Origin: Polynucleobacter sp. MWH-Spelu-300-X4
GTDB taxonomy: Bacteria > Pseudomonadota > Gammaproteobacteria > Burkholderiales > Burkholderiaceae
Length of the DNA: 64,000 nucleotides
Assembly: GCF_018687515.1 (NCBI RefSeq)
Contig: NZ_CP061294.1
Span: 558,001-622,000 of the forward strand
Direction: 5' to 3'
Positions 10,587 to 20,189 of this stretch are shown here, piece after piece. Positions within the stretch are counted from its first letter, which is position 1; the number at the start of each line of letters is the position of its first letter. Both the position numbers and the translations under genes were made by a program. The notes under the pieces are model-generated. The model worked only from the letters and a program-made list of their open reading frames with translations, ran no database searches and was not told where the DNA came from.

Positions 10587-11492
10587 ATGACATTTCGTTG
10601 TGGAACTGTTGCTTTAGTAGGTCGTCCCAATGTGGGGAAGTCAACGCTTCTTAATGCCTTGGTGGGCCAAAAAGTTAGCATCACATCTCGCAAAGCGCAG
10701 ACGACTCGCCATCGTATTTTGGGGGTGCAGACAACCGATACTGCGCAATTTATTTTGGTAGATACGCCAGGTTTTCAGACTAAATATAGCAATGCGATGA
10801 ATAAGATGATGAATCGCACAGTTAAAACGACGATGGCTGATGTGGATGTGATTTGCTTCGTAGTTGAATCGGGTTACTGGAGTAAGGCTGATCAAGAGGT
10901 GTTGGAGCTATTGCCAAAAGATGTGCCTGTGGTGTTGTTGGCAAATAAATTAGATGTATTTGCTTCTCGTGCTGATGCGCCTGAAGATAGAGATCAAAAA
11001 TTATTTACCTTCATGCGTGAAATGAGTGAGAAATTTGATTTCTCTGAAATTATTCCCATGACAGCAAAGAGTCAAGATGATGTGAAGCGTCTTTTGACTT
11101 TCTTGGAGCCGTATTTGCCAGAGCAAGAAGCAATTTATGACTCCGAGATGTTGACGGATCGTAGCGAAAAATTTTTGGCTGCGGAAATTCTTCGTGAAAA
11201 AGTGTTCCGTTATACAGGTGATGAATTACCATATTCAAGCGCGGTCATCATTGAGCAATTTAAGATGGATGGCAAGATGCGCCGTATCGCCGCCACAATT
11301 CTTGTGGATCGAGAAAGCCATAAAGCGATGGTGATTGGTGAGAAGGGCGCTAAGTTAAAGCGCATTTCAACTGAAGCGCGCCAAGATATGGAAAAACTTT
11401 TTGATGGCAAAGTGTTTCTTGAGACTTGGGTCAAGGTTAAGAGCGGTTGGGCTGATGACCGCGTTATTTTGCGTGAGCAAGGGTTGGAGTAA
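10587..11492 (+). CDS. era: GTPase Era
   Basis: Essential GTPase that binds the 16S rRNA 3' end during 30S assembly. The G motifs [15 protein letters not shown] and NKLD are in order, and a C-terminal KH domain carries [12 protein letters not shown]. The 301-residue length is normal. It follows rnc by 14 bp, the conserved rnc-era-recO order. Confidence 0.97.
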   Translation: MTFRCGTVALVGRPNVGKSTLLNALVGQKVSITSRKAQTTRHRILGVQTTDTAQFILVDTPGFQTKYSNAMNKMMNRTVKTTMADVDVICFVVESGYWSKADQEVLELLPKDVPVVLLANKLDVFASRADAPEDRDQKLFTFMREMSEKFDFSEIIPMTAKSQDDVKRLLTFLEPYLPEQEAIYDSEMLTDRSEKFLAAEILREKVFRYTGDELPYSSAVIIEQFKMDGKMRRIAATILVDRESHKAMVIGEKGAKLKRISTEARQDMEKLFDGKVFLETWVKVKSGWADDRVILREQGLE

Positions 11493-11503
11493 TACAAGAC
11501 ATC

Positions 11504-12226
11504 ATGGCGACCCGTGTTTCCGACGAGCCAGCCTTTGTGCTCCACAGCATTCCTTATAAAGAAACCAGTTTAATTTTGGACGTGTTCACACGTTCTTATG
11601 GACGTATGGCTTTGATTGCCAAGGGGGCTAAGCGACCACACTCCGTTCTAAGACCTGTTTTACAAAGATTTCAGCCATTAGCAGTTTCTTGGAGTGGTAA
11701 GAGCGAACTGAGAACCATGACTAAGGCCGAATGGTTGGGTGGTGTGCCGCCGTTGGTAGGGGATGCATTGCTTTGCGGTTTTTATTTAAATGAGTTGTTG
11801 GTTAAATTTACTGCTAGAGAAGACTCGCATGAGGATCTTTATGATGAGTATGCGGCTACTGTTCATCAATTAGGCCAAGACCCCAAAGAGTTGGAGCCTA
11901 TCTTGCGACCATTTGAGTTGGCTTTATTAAAGGAAACAGGTTTTGCTGCTGCATTGGACCGTTGTGCTGATACCAATCAGTCTCCGGAGGAAGATGAGCA
12001 TTATGTTTATCAACCAGAGCGGGGTCTTAGAAAATTGCAGGCAGATGATCCGGGGCATTGGCCGGTGATGACCGGTAAACATTTAAGCCTCATGAGCGCC
12101 AAAGATTATTCTGACCCGGAAACCTTGAGTCAAAGTAAAACTTTGATTCGATTTTTATTGGGTTTACATTTACAAGATCAGGCGATGACAACTCGTCAAA
12201 TCCTCATTGATCTTAAAAAAATATAA
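11504..12226 (+). CDS. recO: DNA repair protein RecO
   Basis: RecO helps load RecA on SSB-coated DNA in the RecFOR pathway. The 240-residue protein starts with the family's N-terminal OB-fold pattern (FVLHSIPYKETSLILDVFT) and lies directly after era. No zinc-finger cysteines are evident, as in other betaproteobacterial RecO proteins. Identification rests on N-terminal similarity and position. Confidence 0.9.
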   Translation: MATRVSDEPAFVLHSIPYKETSLILDVFTRSYGRMALIAKGAKRPHSVLRPVLQRFQPLAVSWSGKSELRTMTKAEWLGGVPPLVGDALLCGFYLNELLVKFTAREDSHEDLYDEYAATVHQLGQDPKELEPILRPFELALLKETGFAAALDRCADTNQSPEEDEHYVYQPERGLRKLQADDPGHWPVMTGKHLSLMSAKDYSDPETLSQSKTLIRFLLGLHLQDQAMTTRQILIDLKKI

Positions 12227-12265
12227 TTGCCAATAACTATAAATAACTACACATAACTATTCATC

Positions 12266-13033
12266 ATGTCACTCCAGCCCAAAAATATTATCGATCTAGG
12301 TATCAATATTGACCATGTGGCAACGCTGAGAAACGCACGTGGTACGGTTTATCCAGATCCTATTAAGGCAGCTGAGCTAGCGGAAATTTATGGTGCAGAT
12401 TTAATTACCTTGCATTTGCGTGAAGATCGTCGCCATATTAAAGATGATGATTTGATTCGTATGCGCCCTTTAATTAAGACACGTATGAACTTGGAGTGTG
12501 CTGTTACTCAAGAGATGATCGATATTGCTTGTCAAGTAAAACCCCATGATGTTTGTTTAGTGCCTGAGAAGCGGCAGGAAGTTACCACGGAAGGTGGTTT
12601 AGATGTCATTGGTCATTTTGAAGTAATAAAAAAAGCTGTTTCTCAATTAATTCACCACGGCATAACGGTGTCTATCTTTATTGACCCAGATGAGGCTCAG
12701 ATTGCAAAAGCTGGCGAAACTGGCGCACAAGTTATTGAGTTGCACACCGGTAAATATGCTGATACATCAGGCAAAGAAAAGCAGCAAGAGTTGGTACGTA
12801 TTCAGCAAGCTGCGCGATATGGCAAAAGTATTGGCTTGAAAGTTAATGCTGGTCATGGTTTACATGAGGGTAATGTGGCGCCTATTGCGAGCATTTTAGA
12901 AATTGCTGAATTAAATATTGGTCATGCGATTGTTGCAGAAGCTCTATTTAAGGGGTGGCAGTCTGCTATACAAGACATGAGGGCTCTGATGTTGGAAGCT
13001 CGACAGCAGGCTTTAAAAAACGCGAATAATTAA
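12266..13033 (+). CDS. pdxJ: Pyridoxine 5'-phosphate synthase
   Basis: PdxJ condenses deoxyxylulose phosphate with 3-amino-2-oxopropyl phosphate to give pyridoxine phosphate. The family start [17 protein letters not shown] is at residues 11-27, [13 protein letters not shown] is near the middle and the NAGHGL loop follows. Length 255. It precedes acpS, as is usual in proteobacteria. Confidence 0.96.
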   Translation: MSLQPKNIIDLGINIDHVATLRNARGTVYPDPIKAAELAEIYGADLITLHLREDRRHIKDDDLIRMRPLIKTRMNLECAVTQEMIDIACQVKPHDVCLVPEKRQEVTTEGGLDVIGHFEVIKKAVSQLIHHGITVSIFIDPDEAQIAKAGETGAQVIELHTGKYADTSGKEKQQELVRIQQAARYGKSIGLKVNAGHGLHEGNVAPIASILEIAELNIGHAIVAEALFKGWQSAIQDMRALMLEARQQALKNANN

Positions 13034-13049
13034 CCTCATAGAGATCAAG

Positions 13050-13487
13050 ATGATTGCTGGCATTGGTACCGACATACTCAAGATAGATCGCTTAAAAGCG
13101 AGTTACGCGCGTACAAATGGTCGCCTTGCTGAAAGAATCTTGGGTGTGGACGAAATGAAGGTCTTTCAGGCTCGTCTGGCCAGAAATGAATCAAGAGGAA
13201 TGGCCTATTTGGCAACACGTTTTGCCGCTAAAGAGGCGTTTTCTAAGGCAATTGGTCTAGGTATGAGAATGCCGATGAGTTGGCGAGCTATGCAAACCTT
13301 AAACGACCCTAGTGGTAAGCCGGTGGTGAAGTGTTCTGGTAAGTTACAGACATTTATGGAAGAAAAGAAATTTTTTGCTCAAGTGAGCATCAGTGATGAA
13401 GTGGATATGGCCATTGCTTTTGTTGTGGTGACTTATGGCACCCCAGTAGTGAGTGGTGTATTAGATATTAAAGATATGGGTAATTAA
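13050..13487 (+). CDS. acpS: Holo-ACP synthase
   Basis: AcpS attaches phosphopantetheine to ACP (acpP is at 3.8 kb). The Mg-binding motif [13 protein letters not shown] is at residues 2-14 and the second motif [13 protein letters not shown] is present. The 145-residue protein is about 20 longer than E. coli AcpS at its C-terminus. It is packed between pdxJ (16 bp) and nagZ (2 bp). Confidence 0.95.
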   Translation: MIAGIGTDILKIDRLKASYARTNGRLAERILGVDEMKVFQARLARNESRGMAYLATRFAAKEAFSKAIGLGMRMPMSWRAMQTLNDPSGKPVVKCSGKLQTFMEEKKFFAQVSISDEVDMAIAFVVVTYGTPVVSGVLDIKDMGN

Positions 13488-13489
13488 AA

Positions 13490-14596
13490 ATGACCAAATT
13501 AAATCAATCAAAAAAATCTAAAGAAAAAGATAAATTCCTTGCGGGACCTATTGTTCTTGATGTGGTGGGGAAGACTTTAGATAAGGATGACGTAAGACGT
13601 ATTGCTCACCCTAAAACTGGCGGTGTGATTTTATTTGGGCGTAATTACCAAGATAGAAAACAGCTAACGGCATTAACCAAAGCCATCAAAGCAGTCCGAT
13701 CAGATGTCATGATTAGTATTGATCATGAAGGTGGGCGTGTGCAGCGTTGCAGAACAGATGGTTTTACGCATCTGCCCGCCATGAAGCGTTTGGGAGATAT
13801 TTGGAGTAACCATGGGAAGAGACCAGATGCTTCGCATGCCATTACAGCTATGGATGCTGCAACAGCGGTTGGTTTTATTTTGGCTTCTGAATTAAGAGCT
13901 TGTGGCGTTGATTTTAGTTTTACGCCTGTATTAGATTTGGATTTTGGAAGAAGTGCTGTCATTGGGGATCGTTCTTTCCATAGAGACCCTCAAATCGCTT
14001 ATGCACTTGCTAAAAGTTTGAATCATGGCTTGCTTTTGGCTGGGATGGCTAATTGCGGCAAACACTTCCCTGGGCACGGTTGGGCCGAAGCTGATTCTCA
14101 TGTCGCTATTCCCGTGGATGAAAGGCCTCTGAAATCTATTTTGAATGATGATGCGCAACCATACCAGTGGTTAGGGTTGGGTTTGGCATCTGTTATGCCG
14201 GCCCATGTAATTTATTCGAAGGTTGATAAAAATCCAGCTGGTTTTTCAAAGATCTGGTTGCAAGATATTTTGCGTAAGCAAATGAAATTCACGGGTGTGA
14301 TTTTTAGTGATGACTTGTCGATGGAAGGTGCGTCTGTTGCTGGTAGCGTCGTAAAGGGTGCGGAGATGGCTTTGAAGGCTGGTTGCGATCAGGTGTTGAT
14401 TTGTAATCGCCCCGATTTGGCTGATGAGTTATTAAAGCATCTTAAATACGATGAAAAAGCTTTTAAAACATCGCGAGCTAGATTGGAAAAATTAATGCCA
14501 AGCTCTCGAGCGATGGCTTGGCATGATCTTCAAGAAAGCCCTGATTATCAAAAAGCGAAGCAGCAATTAAAACAATTAGGCTTGATTGCGGCCTAA
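13490..14596 (+). CDS. nagZ: Beta-N-acetylhexosaminidase NagZ
   Basis: Cytoplasmic glycoside hydrolase family 3 enzyme that removes GlcNAc from anhydromuropeptides in cell-wall recycling. It has the KHFPGHGWAEADSHVAIP loop carrying the catalytic His/Asp dyad and the nucleophile motif GVIFSDDLSMEG. The 368-residue protein has a Lys-rich N-terminal extension of about 15 residues relative to E. coli NagZ. It is part of the pdxJ-acpS-nagZ series. Confidence 0.95.
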   Translation: MTKLNQSKKSKEKDKFLAGPIVLDVVGKTLDKDDVRRIAHPKTGGVILFGRNYQDRKQLTALTKAIKAVRSDVMISIDHEGGRVQRCRTDGFTHLPAMKRLGDIWSNHGKRPDASHAITAMDAATAVGFILASELRACGVDFSFTPVLDLDFGRSAVIGDRSFHRDPQIAYALAKSLNHGLLLAGMANCGKHFPGHGWAEADSHVAIPVDERPLKSILNDDAQPYQWLGLGLASVMPAHVIYSKVDKNPAGFSKIWLQDILRKQMKFTGVIFSDDLSMEGASVAGSVVKGAEMALKAGCDQVLICNRPDLADELLKHLKYDEKAFKTSRARLEKLMPSSRAMAWHDLQESPDYQKAKQQLKQLGLIAA

Positions 14597-14617
14597 ATAA
14601 AATTGGGAACTTGTATC

Positions 14618-15373
14618 GTGCTCAAGAAAACTACTACTTTGATGGTCTTTGTGGCTTTCATAACTTTTTTAAGTGGCAATTTTATTCAAGTTGCATATGC
14701 TGAGCACCCGCTCATTAGTGAAGATATTGGCACATTGGGAGTCGGTGTTAATCAAATTGAATTGAACACAGACTGGTTGAAAGACGGTCGAACGAAAAGT
14801 CGTGTTGGTAGTCTGACTTTAATGAGGGGGGTGGCTGAAGATTTAGATGTGTACATCAATACCCCAGCCACTTTATCTAGCCCCAGTGGTGTCGACGATA
14901 TTGATCTTGGCTTTAAGTGGCGATTCTTTGAGGCAGATAACTTTTTTATGGGTATTAGACCTGAGCTAAGGTTAGCTTCTGGGGATCAGCAAAAAGAGTT
15001 GGGGGATGGCAAATCAGGTGCTGCATTGACATTCGTCACCCAATATGAGTTGGGTAGTTTTACTTGGTTATTTAATTTAGGCTCTGAGCGTCATCGTTTC
15101 TCCGACCCAACCCGAGCAGCTTTGCAGCGGGAATATGTCAATAAAACTTCATTGGCTACTTTGTATGCCATCAATAAGCAATGGACTGTTTTGGTGGACG
15201 TCGGAAAGCAATCGCACGCTCTGAAGTCTGAAAAATCCCCTGAAGCTATTGTTTTTGGTGTTATTTATCATTTGGATGATGATGCTGATATGGATATTGG
15301 TTACAAAAAAGCCCTGAATCATACTGAGGTGGATCGTCAGATTGGTGTCGGGGTTACTTGGCGTTTTAAATAA
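14618..15373 (+). CDS. Predicted outer-membrane beta-barrel protein
   Basis: Not firmly recognised. The likely start is GTG 14618 (GGGAAC about 7 bases upstream), giving a signal peptide that ends near VAYAEHP; a TTG at 14603 is possible. The mature part has alternating hydrophobic/polar strands and ends in WRFK, as expected of an outer-membrane barrel. The overall pattern resembles proteins annotated as 'MetA-pathway of phenol degradation' or transporter-like barrels. It follows nagZ closely. Location is inferred and substrate is unknown. Confidence 0.6.
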   Translation: MLKKTTTLMVFVAFITFLSGNFIQVAYAEHPLISEDIGTLGVGVNQIELNTDWLKDGRTKSRVGSLTLMRGVAEDLDVYINTPATLSSPSGVDDIDLGFKWRFFEADNFFMGIRPELRLASGDQQKELGDGKSGAALTFVTQYELGSFTWLFNLGSERHRFSDPTRAALQREYVNKTSLATLYAINKQWTVLVDVGKQSHALKSEKSPEAIVFGVIYHLDDDADMDIGYKKALNHTEVDRQIGVGVTWRFK

Positions 15374-15419
15374 ATCCTTAAGCACCTTAAATAAAGGGAA
15401 ATCGCCCTCGAGCATATTG

Positions 15420-15443
15420 TTCTAATTAGTACTATAATTAGAA
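15420..15443. promoter_or_regulatory. Palindromic operator overlapping the -10 of the marR-family gene
   Basis: Perfect 9-bp inverted repeat TTCTAATTA - GTACTA - TAATTAGAA, 35 bp before the MarR-family start codon. A consensus TATAAT (15433-15438) lies across its right half. MarR proteins bind such palindromes as dimers, so this is the natural site for autorepression. The -35 region is weak. Confidence 0.65.
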
Positions 15444-15477
15444 TATTCCTTACTACACAAAGAATCAGATTAGCACC

Positions 15478-15909
15478 ATGGATTTTTTAGCATCCCTCAA
15501 AGAACTAGTTAGAGCGACACAGGCTTTTGAGCACTATTCATCAGCCCATGTGCGTTCAATGGGTTTAACTGTGACCCAGTTTGACGTATTGGCCACTTTA
15601 GGTAATCAGCCTCCTATGACTTGTAAAGAATTGGGTGATAAGACTTTGGTTACAAAAGGAACTTTGACTGGTGTTTTAGATCGATTGGAAGCGAAACAAC
15701 TGATTACTCGTGTTGTTAACGCTGAAGATGCTAGAAGCCAAAAGATTGGGCTAACAACCAAAGGTCAAAAATTATTTGAGAAGATTTTCCCCGAGCATGT
15801 GAAATATCTCGGAGAGATTTTTAATCAGCTAAGCCCTAAAGACTTAACTCAAATGAACCATTCTTTAAAAATGCTTCGAGAAGCATTCGAGAAGCAGTCT
15901 GAAAATTAA
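15478..15909 (+). CDS. MarR-family transcriptional regulator
   Basis: A 143-residue winged-helix regulator. It shows MTCKELGDKTLVTKGTLTGV as the DNA-recognition helix and the wing DARSQKIGLTTKG typical of MarR proteins. It is followed 36 bp later by a RutE-type nitroreductase that it probably controls. The palindrome upstream (15420-15443) suggests autoregulation. Its ligand cannot be predicted. Confidence 0.88.
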   Translation: MDFLASLKELVRATQAFEHYSSAHVRSMGLTVTQFDVLATLGNQPPMTCKELGDKTLVTKGTLTGVLDRLEAKQLITRVVNAEDARSQKIGLTTKGQKLFEKIFPEHVKYLGEIFNQLSPKDLTQMNHSLKMLREAFEKQSEN

Positions 15910-15945
15910 TCATATTTTTAACACCATACAACTATCAGGGTATAT

Positions 15946-16536
15946 ATGACAACATCGTTAAACAAAGCAGCTTTAGATCAAATTTTCTATGAGGCACACA
16001 GCGCCCATGCTTTCAAAAAGAGTGATTTGACTGATGTGCAAATCAAAGAAATTTACGACTTATTTAAATGGGCTCCAACGGCTTTTAATGCACAACCGGC
16101 TCGTTTAGTGTTTGTCCGTAGCGCAGAGGCCAAAGCTAAATTATTGCCAACCTTGATGCCAGGTAATGTGTCCCAAGTGGAGAGTGCAGCTGTGACGGTA
16201 ATCGTTGCTTATGACACCAAGTTCTTTAATCATTTACCAGTACAGTTCCCTGTATATGATGCAAAACCAATTTTTGAGAACAATCCTACTTTGACTGAGC
16301 AGGCAGCTTTCCGTAACAGCTCGATGCAAGGCGGTTATTTGATTACTGCTGTGCGTGCTTTAGGTTTTGATTGTGGTGCGATGTCTGGTTTTGATGCGGA
16401 TGCCGTGAATGCCGCTTTCTTCCCAGAGGGTGATTGCAAAGCTAACTTCTTGTTAAATATTGGTGTGGCTGATCCTGCAGGCGTTTATCCACGTAATCCA
16501 CGTTTGAATTTTAAAGATGCTGTAAAGATTCTTTAA
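15946..16536 (+). CDS. Nitroreductase-family protein, RutE/HadB type
   Basis: A 196-residue FMN-dependent oxidoreductase. The SAHAF...SDLTDVQIKEIYDLFKWAPTAFNAQPARLVFV pattern (split here) is characteristic of the malonic semialdehyde reductase RutE subfamily. No other rut pyrimidine-degradation genes are nearby, so a general reductase under MarR control is as likely as pyrimidine breakdown. A terminator-like hairpin follows at 16556. Confidence 0.82.
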   Translation: MTTSLNKAALDQIFYEAHSAHAFKKSDLTDVQIKEIYDLFKWAPTAFNAQPARLVFVRSAEAKAKLLPTLMPGNVSQVESAAVTVIVAYDTKFFNHLPVQFPVYDAKPIFENNPTLTEQAAFRNSSMQGGYLITAVRALGFDCGAMSGFDADAVNAAFFPEGDCKANFLLNIGVADPAGVYPRNPRLNFKDAVKIL

Positions 16537-16555
16537 TTATCAACCCCACATCAAC

Positions 16556-16597
16556 AATAAAGCTATATGGTTACATATGGCTTTATTGCTTTTGGGG
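16556..16597 (+). terminator. Terminator-like hairpin after the nitroreductase gene
   Basis: AATAAAGC (16556-16563) pairs with GCTTTATT (16580-16587), and ATATG/CATAT extend the stem inside it. A short T-rich stretch (GCTTTTGGGG) follows. The T-tract is weaker than in a classic terminator, but the hairpin sits 20 bp after the stop codon. Confidence 0.6.
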
Positions 16598-16683
16598 TAG
16601 TTAAAAACAAGAATATAAGAACATAGAAATAAAAAACAGAAAACAAAACAGAAAAAACAGAAAGAATTAAAAGGTAAATACTG

Positions 16684-17676
16684 ATGAGCGTGCCATATTC
16701 CATACTTGATTTATCGCCAATTCCTGAAGGGATGACAGCGACTGATGCGCTATCTCATTCGCGTGATTTGGCACAGCACGCAGAGGCTTGGGGTTACACC
16801 CGGTATTGGTTAGCTGAGCATCACAACATGACAGGTAACGCTAGTGCTGCCACGTCTGTGGTGATTGGCCATGTGGCTGCTGGAACTAAGACAATTCGGG
16901 TTGGAGCGGGCGGCATTATGTTGCCTAATCATGCGCCACTAGTCATTGCGGAACAGTTTGGTACTTTGGATGCTTTATTTCCTGGGCGTATTGATTTGGG
17001 TTTAGGGCGTGCACCAGGTACGGATCAAATGACGGCGAGAGCTTTACGACGAGATTTAATGGGGAGTGATGATGGCTTTGCAGAAGATGTACAAGAGTTG
17101 CAGTATTACTTTGAAGATTTGCACCCTAATCAAGCAGTAAAAGCTATCCCAGGCATTGGCTCGCATGTTCCTTTATGGATTTTGGGTTCTAGTTTATATG
17201 GCGCTCAATTGGCAGCTCACTTAGGTTTACCTTATGCCTTTGCTTCTCATTTCGCGCCGGATTATTTGCTTGATGCGCTAGCAACTTATAGGCAAATGTT
17301 TAAAGCATCTAAGCAATCTCAAAAATCTCATGCTATGGTGGGTGTGAATGTCATTGCCGCTGAGACAGATGAAGAGGCGCAATATCTATTTACAAGTCTG
17401 CAGCAAAACTTCGTGCGTATGCGCCGTAATACCAGAGGACAGTTGCCAGCACCTATTGATGATATTGAAGCATTTTGGTTGCCTCATGAAAAAGCATCCG
17501 TGATGCAATCGCTATCTTGTTCTGTGGTGGGATCTTTTGAAACCATTAAGAATGGTCTGAGAGAAATCTTAAATAGAACGCAAGCCGATGAGTTGATTTT
17601 GGCAGGGCAGATACACAATCATCAAAAGCGTCTCAAATCCTTTGAGCTAGCTGCGAAGGCGATGCAGTCTTTGTAA
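16684..17676 (+). CDS. Luciferase-like (LLM class) flavin-dependent oxidoreductase
   Basis: A 330-residue bacterial-luciferase-like monooxygenase of the MsnO8/YhbW type, judged from [15 protein letters not shown] at the start, [10 protein letters not shown], and [13 protein letters not shown]. These enzymes use reduced flavin; the substrate is unknown. It follows the MarR/nitroreductase pair after 147 bp and the hairpin, so it probably has its own promoter. Confidence 0.88.
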   Translation: MSVPYSILDLSPIPEGMTATDALSHSRDLAQHAEAWGYTRYWLAEHHNMTGNASAATSVVIGHVAAGTKTIRVGAGGIMLPNHAPLVIAEQFGTLDALFPGRIDLGLGRAPGTDQMTARALRRDLMGSDDGFAEDVQELQYYFEDLHPNQAVKAIPGIGSHVPLWILGSSLYGAQLAAHLGLPYAFASHFAPDYLLDALATYRQMFKASKQSQKSHAMVGVNVIAAETDEEAQYLFTSLQQNFVRMRRNTRGQLPAPIDDIEAFWLPHEKASVMQSLSCSVVGSFETIKNGLREILNRTQADELILAGQIHNHQKRLKSFELAAKAMQSL

Positions 17677-17695
17677 AAGAAGTGCTGAAGAAAGT

Positions 17696-17721
17696 GCCTA
17701 AATTAGCTAGTTAATTTAGGC
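17696..17721. terminator. Bidirectional hairpin after the LLM oxidoreductase
   Basis: GCCTAAATTA - GCTAGT - TAATTTAGGC is a perfect 10-bp stem 20 bp after the LLM stop codon, followed by ACTTTT. It also covers the stop codon of the small minus-strand ORF at 17711-17896. Probably a shared terminator with a short T-tract. Confidence 0.55.
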
Positions 17722-17896
17722 GAACTTTTGCCATCAATGTTTCTGGTGTGCCATGCTGATCGAGCAGGGATAAACGAAGGGCTTCTGTTTCAAAACTGGC
17801 AATACCGGAGGGAAGCTGTTTTCTATCTAGGGAAATGACATAGGTCCAAACCAGTGCCCGATCCTTTTTCTTATAAACGTCGACTATTTTTTTCAT
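17711..17896 (-). CDS. Small hypothetical protein (61 aa)
   Basis: Not recognised. An intact 61-codon ORF from ATG with a Lys-rich N-terminus (MKKIVDVYKKKDR) and no membrane segment. Its stop codon falls within the hairpin at 17696-17721. No clear ribosome binding site is visible. It could be a real small gene in this otherwise empty minus-strand stretch, or a chance ORF. Confidence 0.35.
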   Translation of the reverse strand: MKKIVDVYKKKDRALVWTYVISLDRKQLPSGIASFETEALRLSLLDQHGTPETLMAKVRLN

Positions 17897-18088
17897 ATAT
17901 TTGTTGGTGCAATAAGGTGAGCTAAGTGTAATCTAACCACTACATTTAGTTATAGGTGTTTACTATTACCCTAGCTGTTGTATTTCTTACAAATTTTGAG
18001 ATAAAACGACGCCTCCTCACATGAGTGATCTTATCTATTTGATTTTTAGGGTAAAAATCCAATCGTGGTGACTGTTGTCACCATGGGA

Positions 18089-18313
18089 TCATGAGGTATG
18101 TTTTTTTAATTTAATGGTGCCGTCAAAAACAAATGTTGCTTTTTCGTCATCAATATTTTTATAGAGCGCTTCCCAGGTTTTTTCTGTTTCTTTGATAACT
18201 TTTACAAGAGTATAGGAAGGCGTTGTTGGGAAAAGTGGTTGATCTGTGTAATGAAACAGAAAACCATACATGTACTCAACATACAAATGTTTGGGGGGTG
18301 TTTTATAGCTCAT
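18089..18313 (-). CDS. Small hypothetical protein (74 aa)
   Basis: Not recognised. A 74-codon ORF rich in Tyr, Thr and Lys (YVEYMYGFLFHYTDQP), with no signal peptide or clear domain. A TAGGAG lies upstream but too far away for a standard ribosome binding site. A 7-bp hairpin (TGGTGAC-TGTT-GTCACCA, 18066-18083) lies just after its stop. Composition looks protein-like; function unknown. Confidence 0.42.
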   Translation of the reverse strand: MSYKTPPKHLYVEYMYGFLFHYTDQPLFPTTPSYTLVKVIKETEKTWEALYKNIDDEKATFVFDGTIKLKKHTS

Positions 18314-18471
18314 GATAGTTATCCACAGAAAATGTTTATAACTCCTACCGAAACAATCATAAACCTACTTAATCCAATAGGCTAGGTTGTTTGCTTAAAA
18401 ACTAAGCAGGTTGCTGAATGCTTTGAGCAATGGTGTCTATTGTGACTTTTTTGTGACTACTTTGTGGGGGT

Positions 18472-18500
18472 AAAAAAACCACCTCGAAAGGTGGTTTTAT
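18472..18500 (-). terminator. Intrinsic terminator after efp
   Basis: AAAACCACCT (18475-18484), loop CGAA, AGGTGGTTTT (18489-18498). Read on the minus strand it ends in seven T residues, 35 bp past the efp stop codon. A strong classic terminator. Confidence 0.9.
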
Positions 18501-18534
18501 AAAAATGAATCATGCAATTGATGCATGAGATCCA

Positions 18535-19095
18535 TTAGTTGGCACGGCTACGATATTCGCCCGTACGTGTATCGATTTCAATCTTGTCGCCTTCGTTACA
18601 GAATAAAGGCACCTGTAGCTCGTAGCCTGTAGCAATCTTGGCGTTCTTTAATACGCGGCCTGAGCTGGTGTCGCCTTTCACAGCAGGTTCTGTATAAGTA
18701 ATTTCACGAACAACAATCGTTGGTAGTTCTACTGAAAGAGCTTTACCTTCATAGAAAACTACTTCAACAGGCATGCCATCTTCTAGATAGTGCAGTGCAT
18801 CACCCATATTGTCTTTTTCAACTTCATACTGGTTGTATTCAGTATCCATGAATGCATACATTGGATCTGCGAAGTAAGAATAAGTACATTCTTTACGTTC
18901 CAAAATCACAACTTCGAATTTGTCGTCAGCTTTGAAGATGCCTTCGTTAGGTGCTTCAGTGATGAGGTTCTTGAACTTCATCTTGACAACTGCAGCATTA
19001 CGGCCTGAACGGCTGTATTCAGTTTTTTGGATTACCAATGGCTGACCATTGAGCATAACAACGTTACCTACGCGGAGTTCTTGAGCAATTTTCAT
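18535..19095 (-). CDS. efp: Translation elongation factor P (Arg32 type)
   Basis: EF-P relieves ribosome stalling at polyproline. The 186-residue protein carries arginine at position 32 in the loop SRSGRNA, the residue that is rhamnosylated by EarP in betaproteobacteria and pseudomonads; lysine-type EF-P has Lys there. The adjacent earP gene overlaps its start by 4 bp (earP is upstream), so the substrate and its modifying enzyme are co-transcribed and coupled. Confidence 0.97.
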   Translation of the reverse strand: MKIAQELRVGNVVMLNGQPLVIQKTEYSRSGRNAAVVKMKFKNLITEAPNEGIFKADDKFEVVILERKECTYSYFADPMYAFMDTEYNQYEVEKDNMGDALHYLEDGMPVEVVFYEGKALSVELPTIVVREITYTEPAVKGDTSSGRVLKNAKIATGYELQVPLFCNEGDKIEIDTRTGEYRSRAN

Positions 19096-20189
19096 CGCGA
19101 TATTTCCTGAGATTTCACAAAGTCTAGTATTTTACCCTCTAATGGCCCCAAGGCTCTTAACTTTGCTGCCCAGGCTTTAGAGTGGTTGGTCCAAGTGTCC
19201 AAAAGGGGCCACCAGGTCTCTGGGGAGGCCCATTTCATGGCGGGTATGGCTATGGTGCTTAATGCACTCGAAGCATCTTCAAAATAAAGCTTTAAAAAGG
19301 CCTCCAGTTTGATTTCGTGGGCTAAATCTTCCTGTGGGTAAATATCCCACAAAAAAGGCTTGCCTGCCCATTGAGCCCTGACAAAAGAATCTTCTCCTCT
19401 GACCAGATTGAAGTCGCAGTGAGCGACTAGCCAGTCGTAATCTTCTTGAGGCACAAAAGGTAATTGAATTAAACGAATGTTTTTGAATGCGTGATCAAAA
19501 AATCCTCTAGAAATATTTTGGCTGGCACAAACTAAAACATCAACGTAGTCGCCAGCACTATGAGCGGCTTGATCTAAAGAAAGTAACCAAGCTTCAAGGG
19601 GTGCGTGTCGATAGTTAAAGATGGATATTCTTTTTGAATGAGAGCGACATAAATTCCAGCTGGATGCCAAACTTTCTGGAATATCTCCACGACACACTAC
19701 TTCATCCCAGTCGCCCAAAGTAACTCCACCAGTTTTATTGGTAAACCCTGGGAAGTAAAAATATTTATTGAGGCCGTTATTTTGGGGGGAGGGTAGCAGG
19801 TGCATCCCATCAGCCCACGATTCAGCCGTGAGATATTCCAGATTGATCCATAGTGGTTTTTTAACCGAGAGTGCCATGGCATCGATATATTCTTTGGGAA
19901 TCGTGCAGGCAAAGGCCTCGATGACCACATCCGCAACAGTATTAGGATTCTCAATCACGTCTATCTTGGTGGCATCATGCCAAGGTAATACTTCGATGCC
20001 CAGGCTGGCACCAAAGCGAGTGGCGTTGCCATGGGCAATTTGGTCTAATACCTTTAAATCATCGCAAAATAAACGAATGCGGATATCATCACCATGTATA
20101 GACATCTGAGACAAACTTCTGGCCAGGCGCCAACAAACGCCAGCGTCGCCATAGTTATCTACGATTTGACAGAAAATATCCCAACGCAT
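19092..20189 (-). CDS. earP: EF-P arginine rhamnosyltransferase EarP
   Basis: Transfers rhamnose from dTDP-rhamnose to Arg32 of EF-P. The 365-residue GT-B protein begins with [21 protein letters not shown], here cited in part: WDIFC and [14 protein letters not shown]. Asp11 and Asp15 match the catalytic aspartates of the family, and [14 protein letters not shown] is the conserved C-terminal motif. Its ATG overlaps the uvrC ATG on the other strand (CATG at 20187-20190). Confidence 0.93.
   Translation of the reverse strand: MRWDIFCQIVDNYGDAGVCWRLARSLSQMSIHGDDIRIRLFCDDLKVLDQIAHGNATRFGASLGIEVLPWHDATKIDVIENPNTVADVVIEAFACTIPKEYIDAMALSVKKPLWINLEYLTAESWADGMHLLPSPQNNGLNKYFYFPGFTNKTGGVTLGDWDEVVCRGDIPESLASSWNLCRSHSKRISIFNYRHAPLEAWLLSLDQAAHSAGDYVDVLVCASQNISRGFFDHAFKNIRLIQLPFVPQEDYDWLVAHCDFNLVRGEDSFVRAQWAGKPFLWDIYPQEDLAHEIKLEAFLKLYFEDASSALSTIAIPAMKWASPETWWPLLDTWTNHSKAWAAKLRALGPLEGKILDFVKSQEISR

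Noticed and set aside
18319..18327. Consensus DnaA box TTATCCACA
   Set aside because: Single copy with no AT-rich unwinding region, further boxes or dnaA/dnaN neighbours; one match in 64 kb is near chance.
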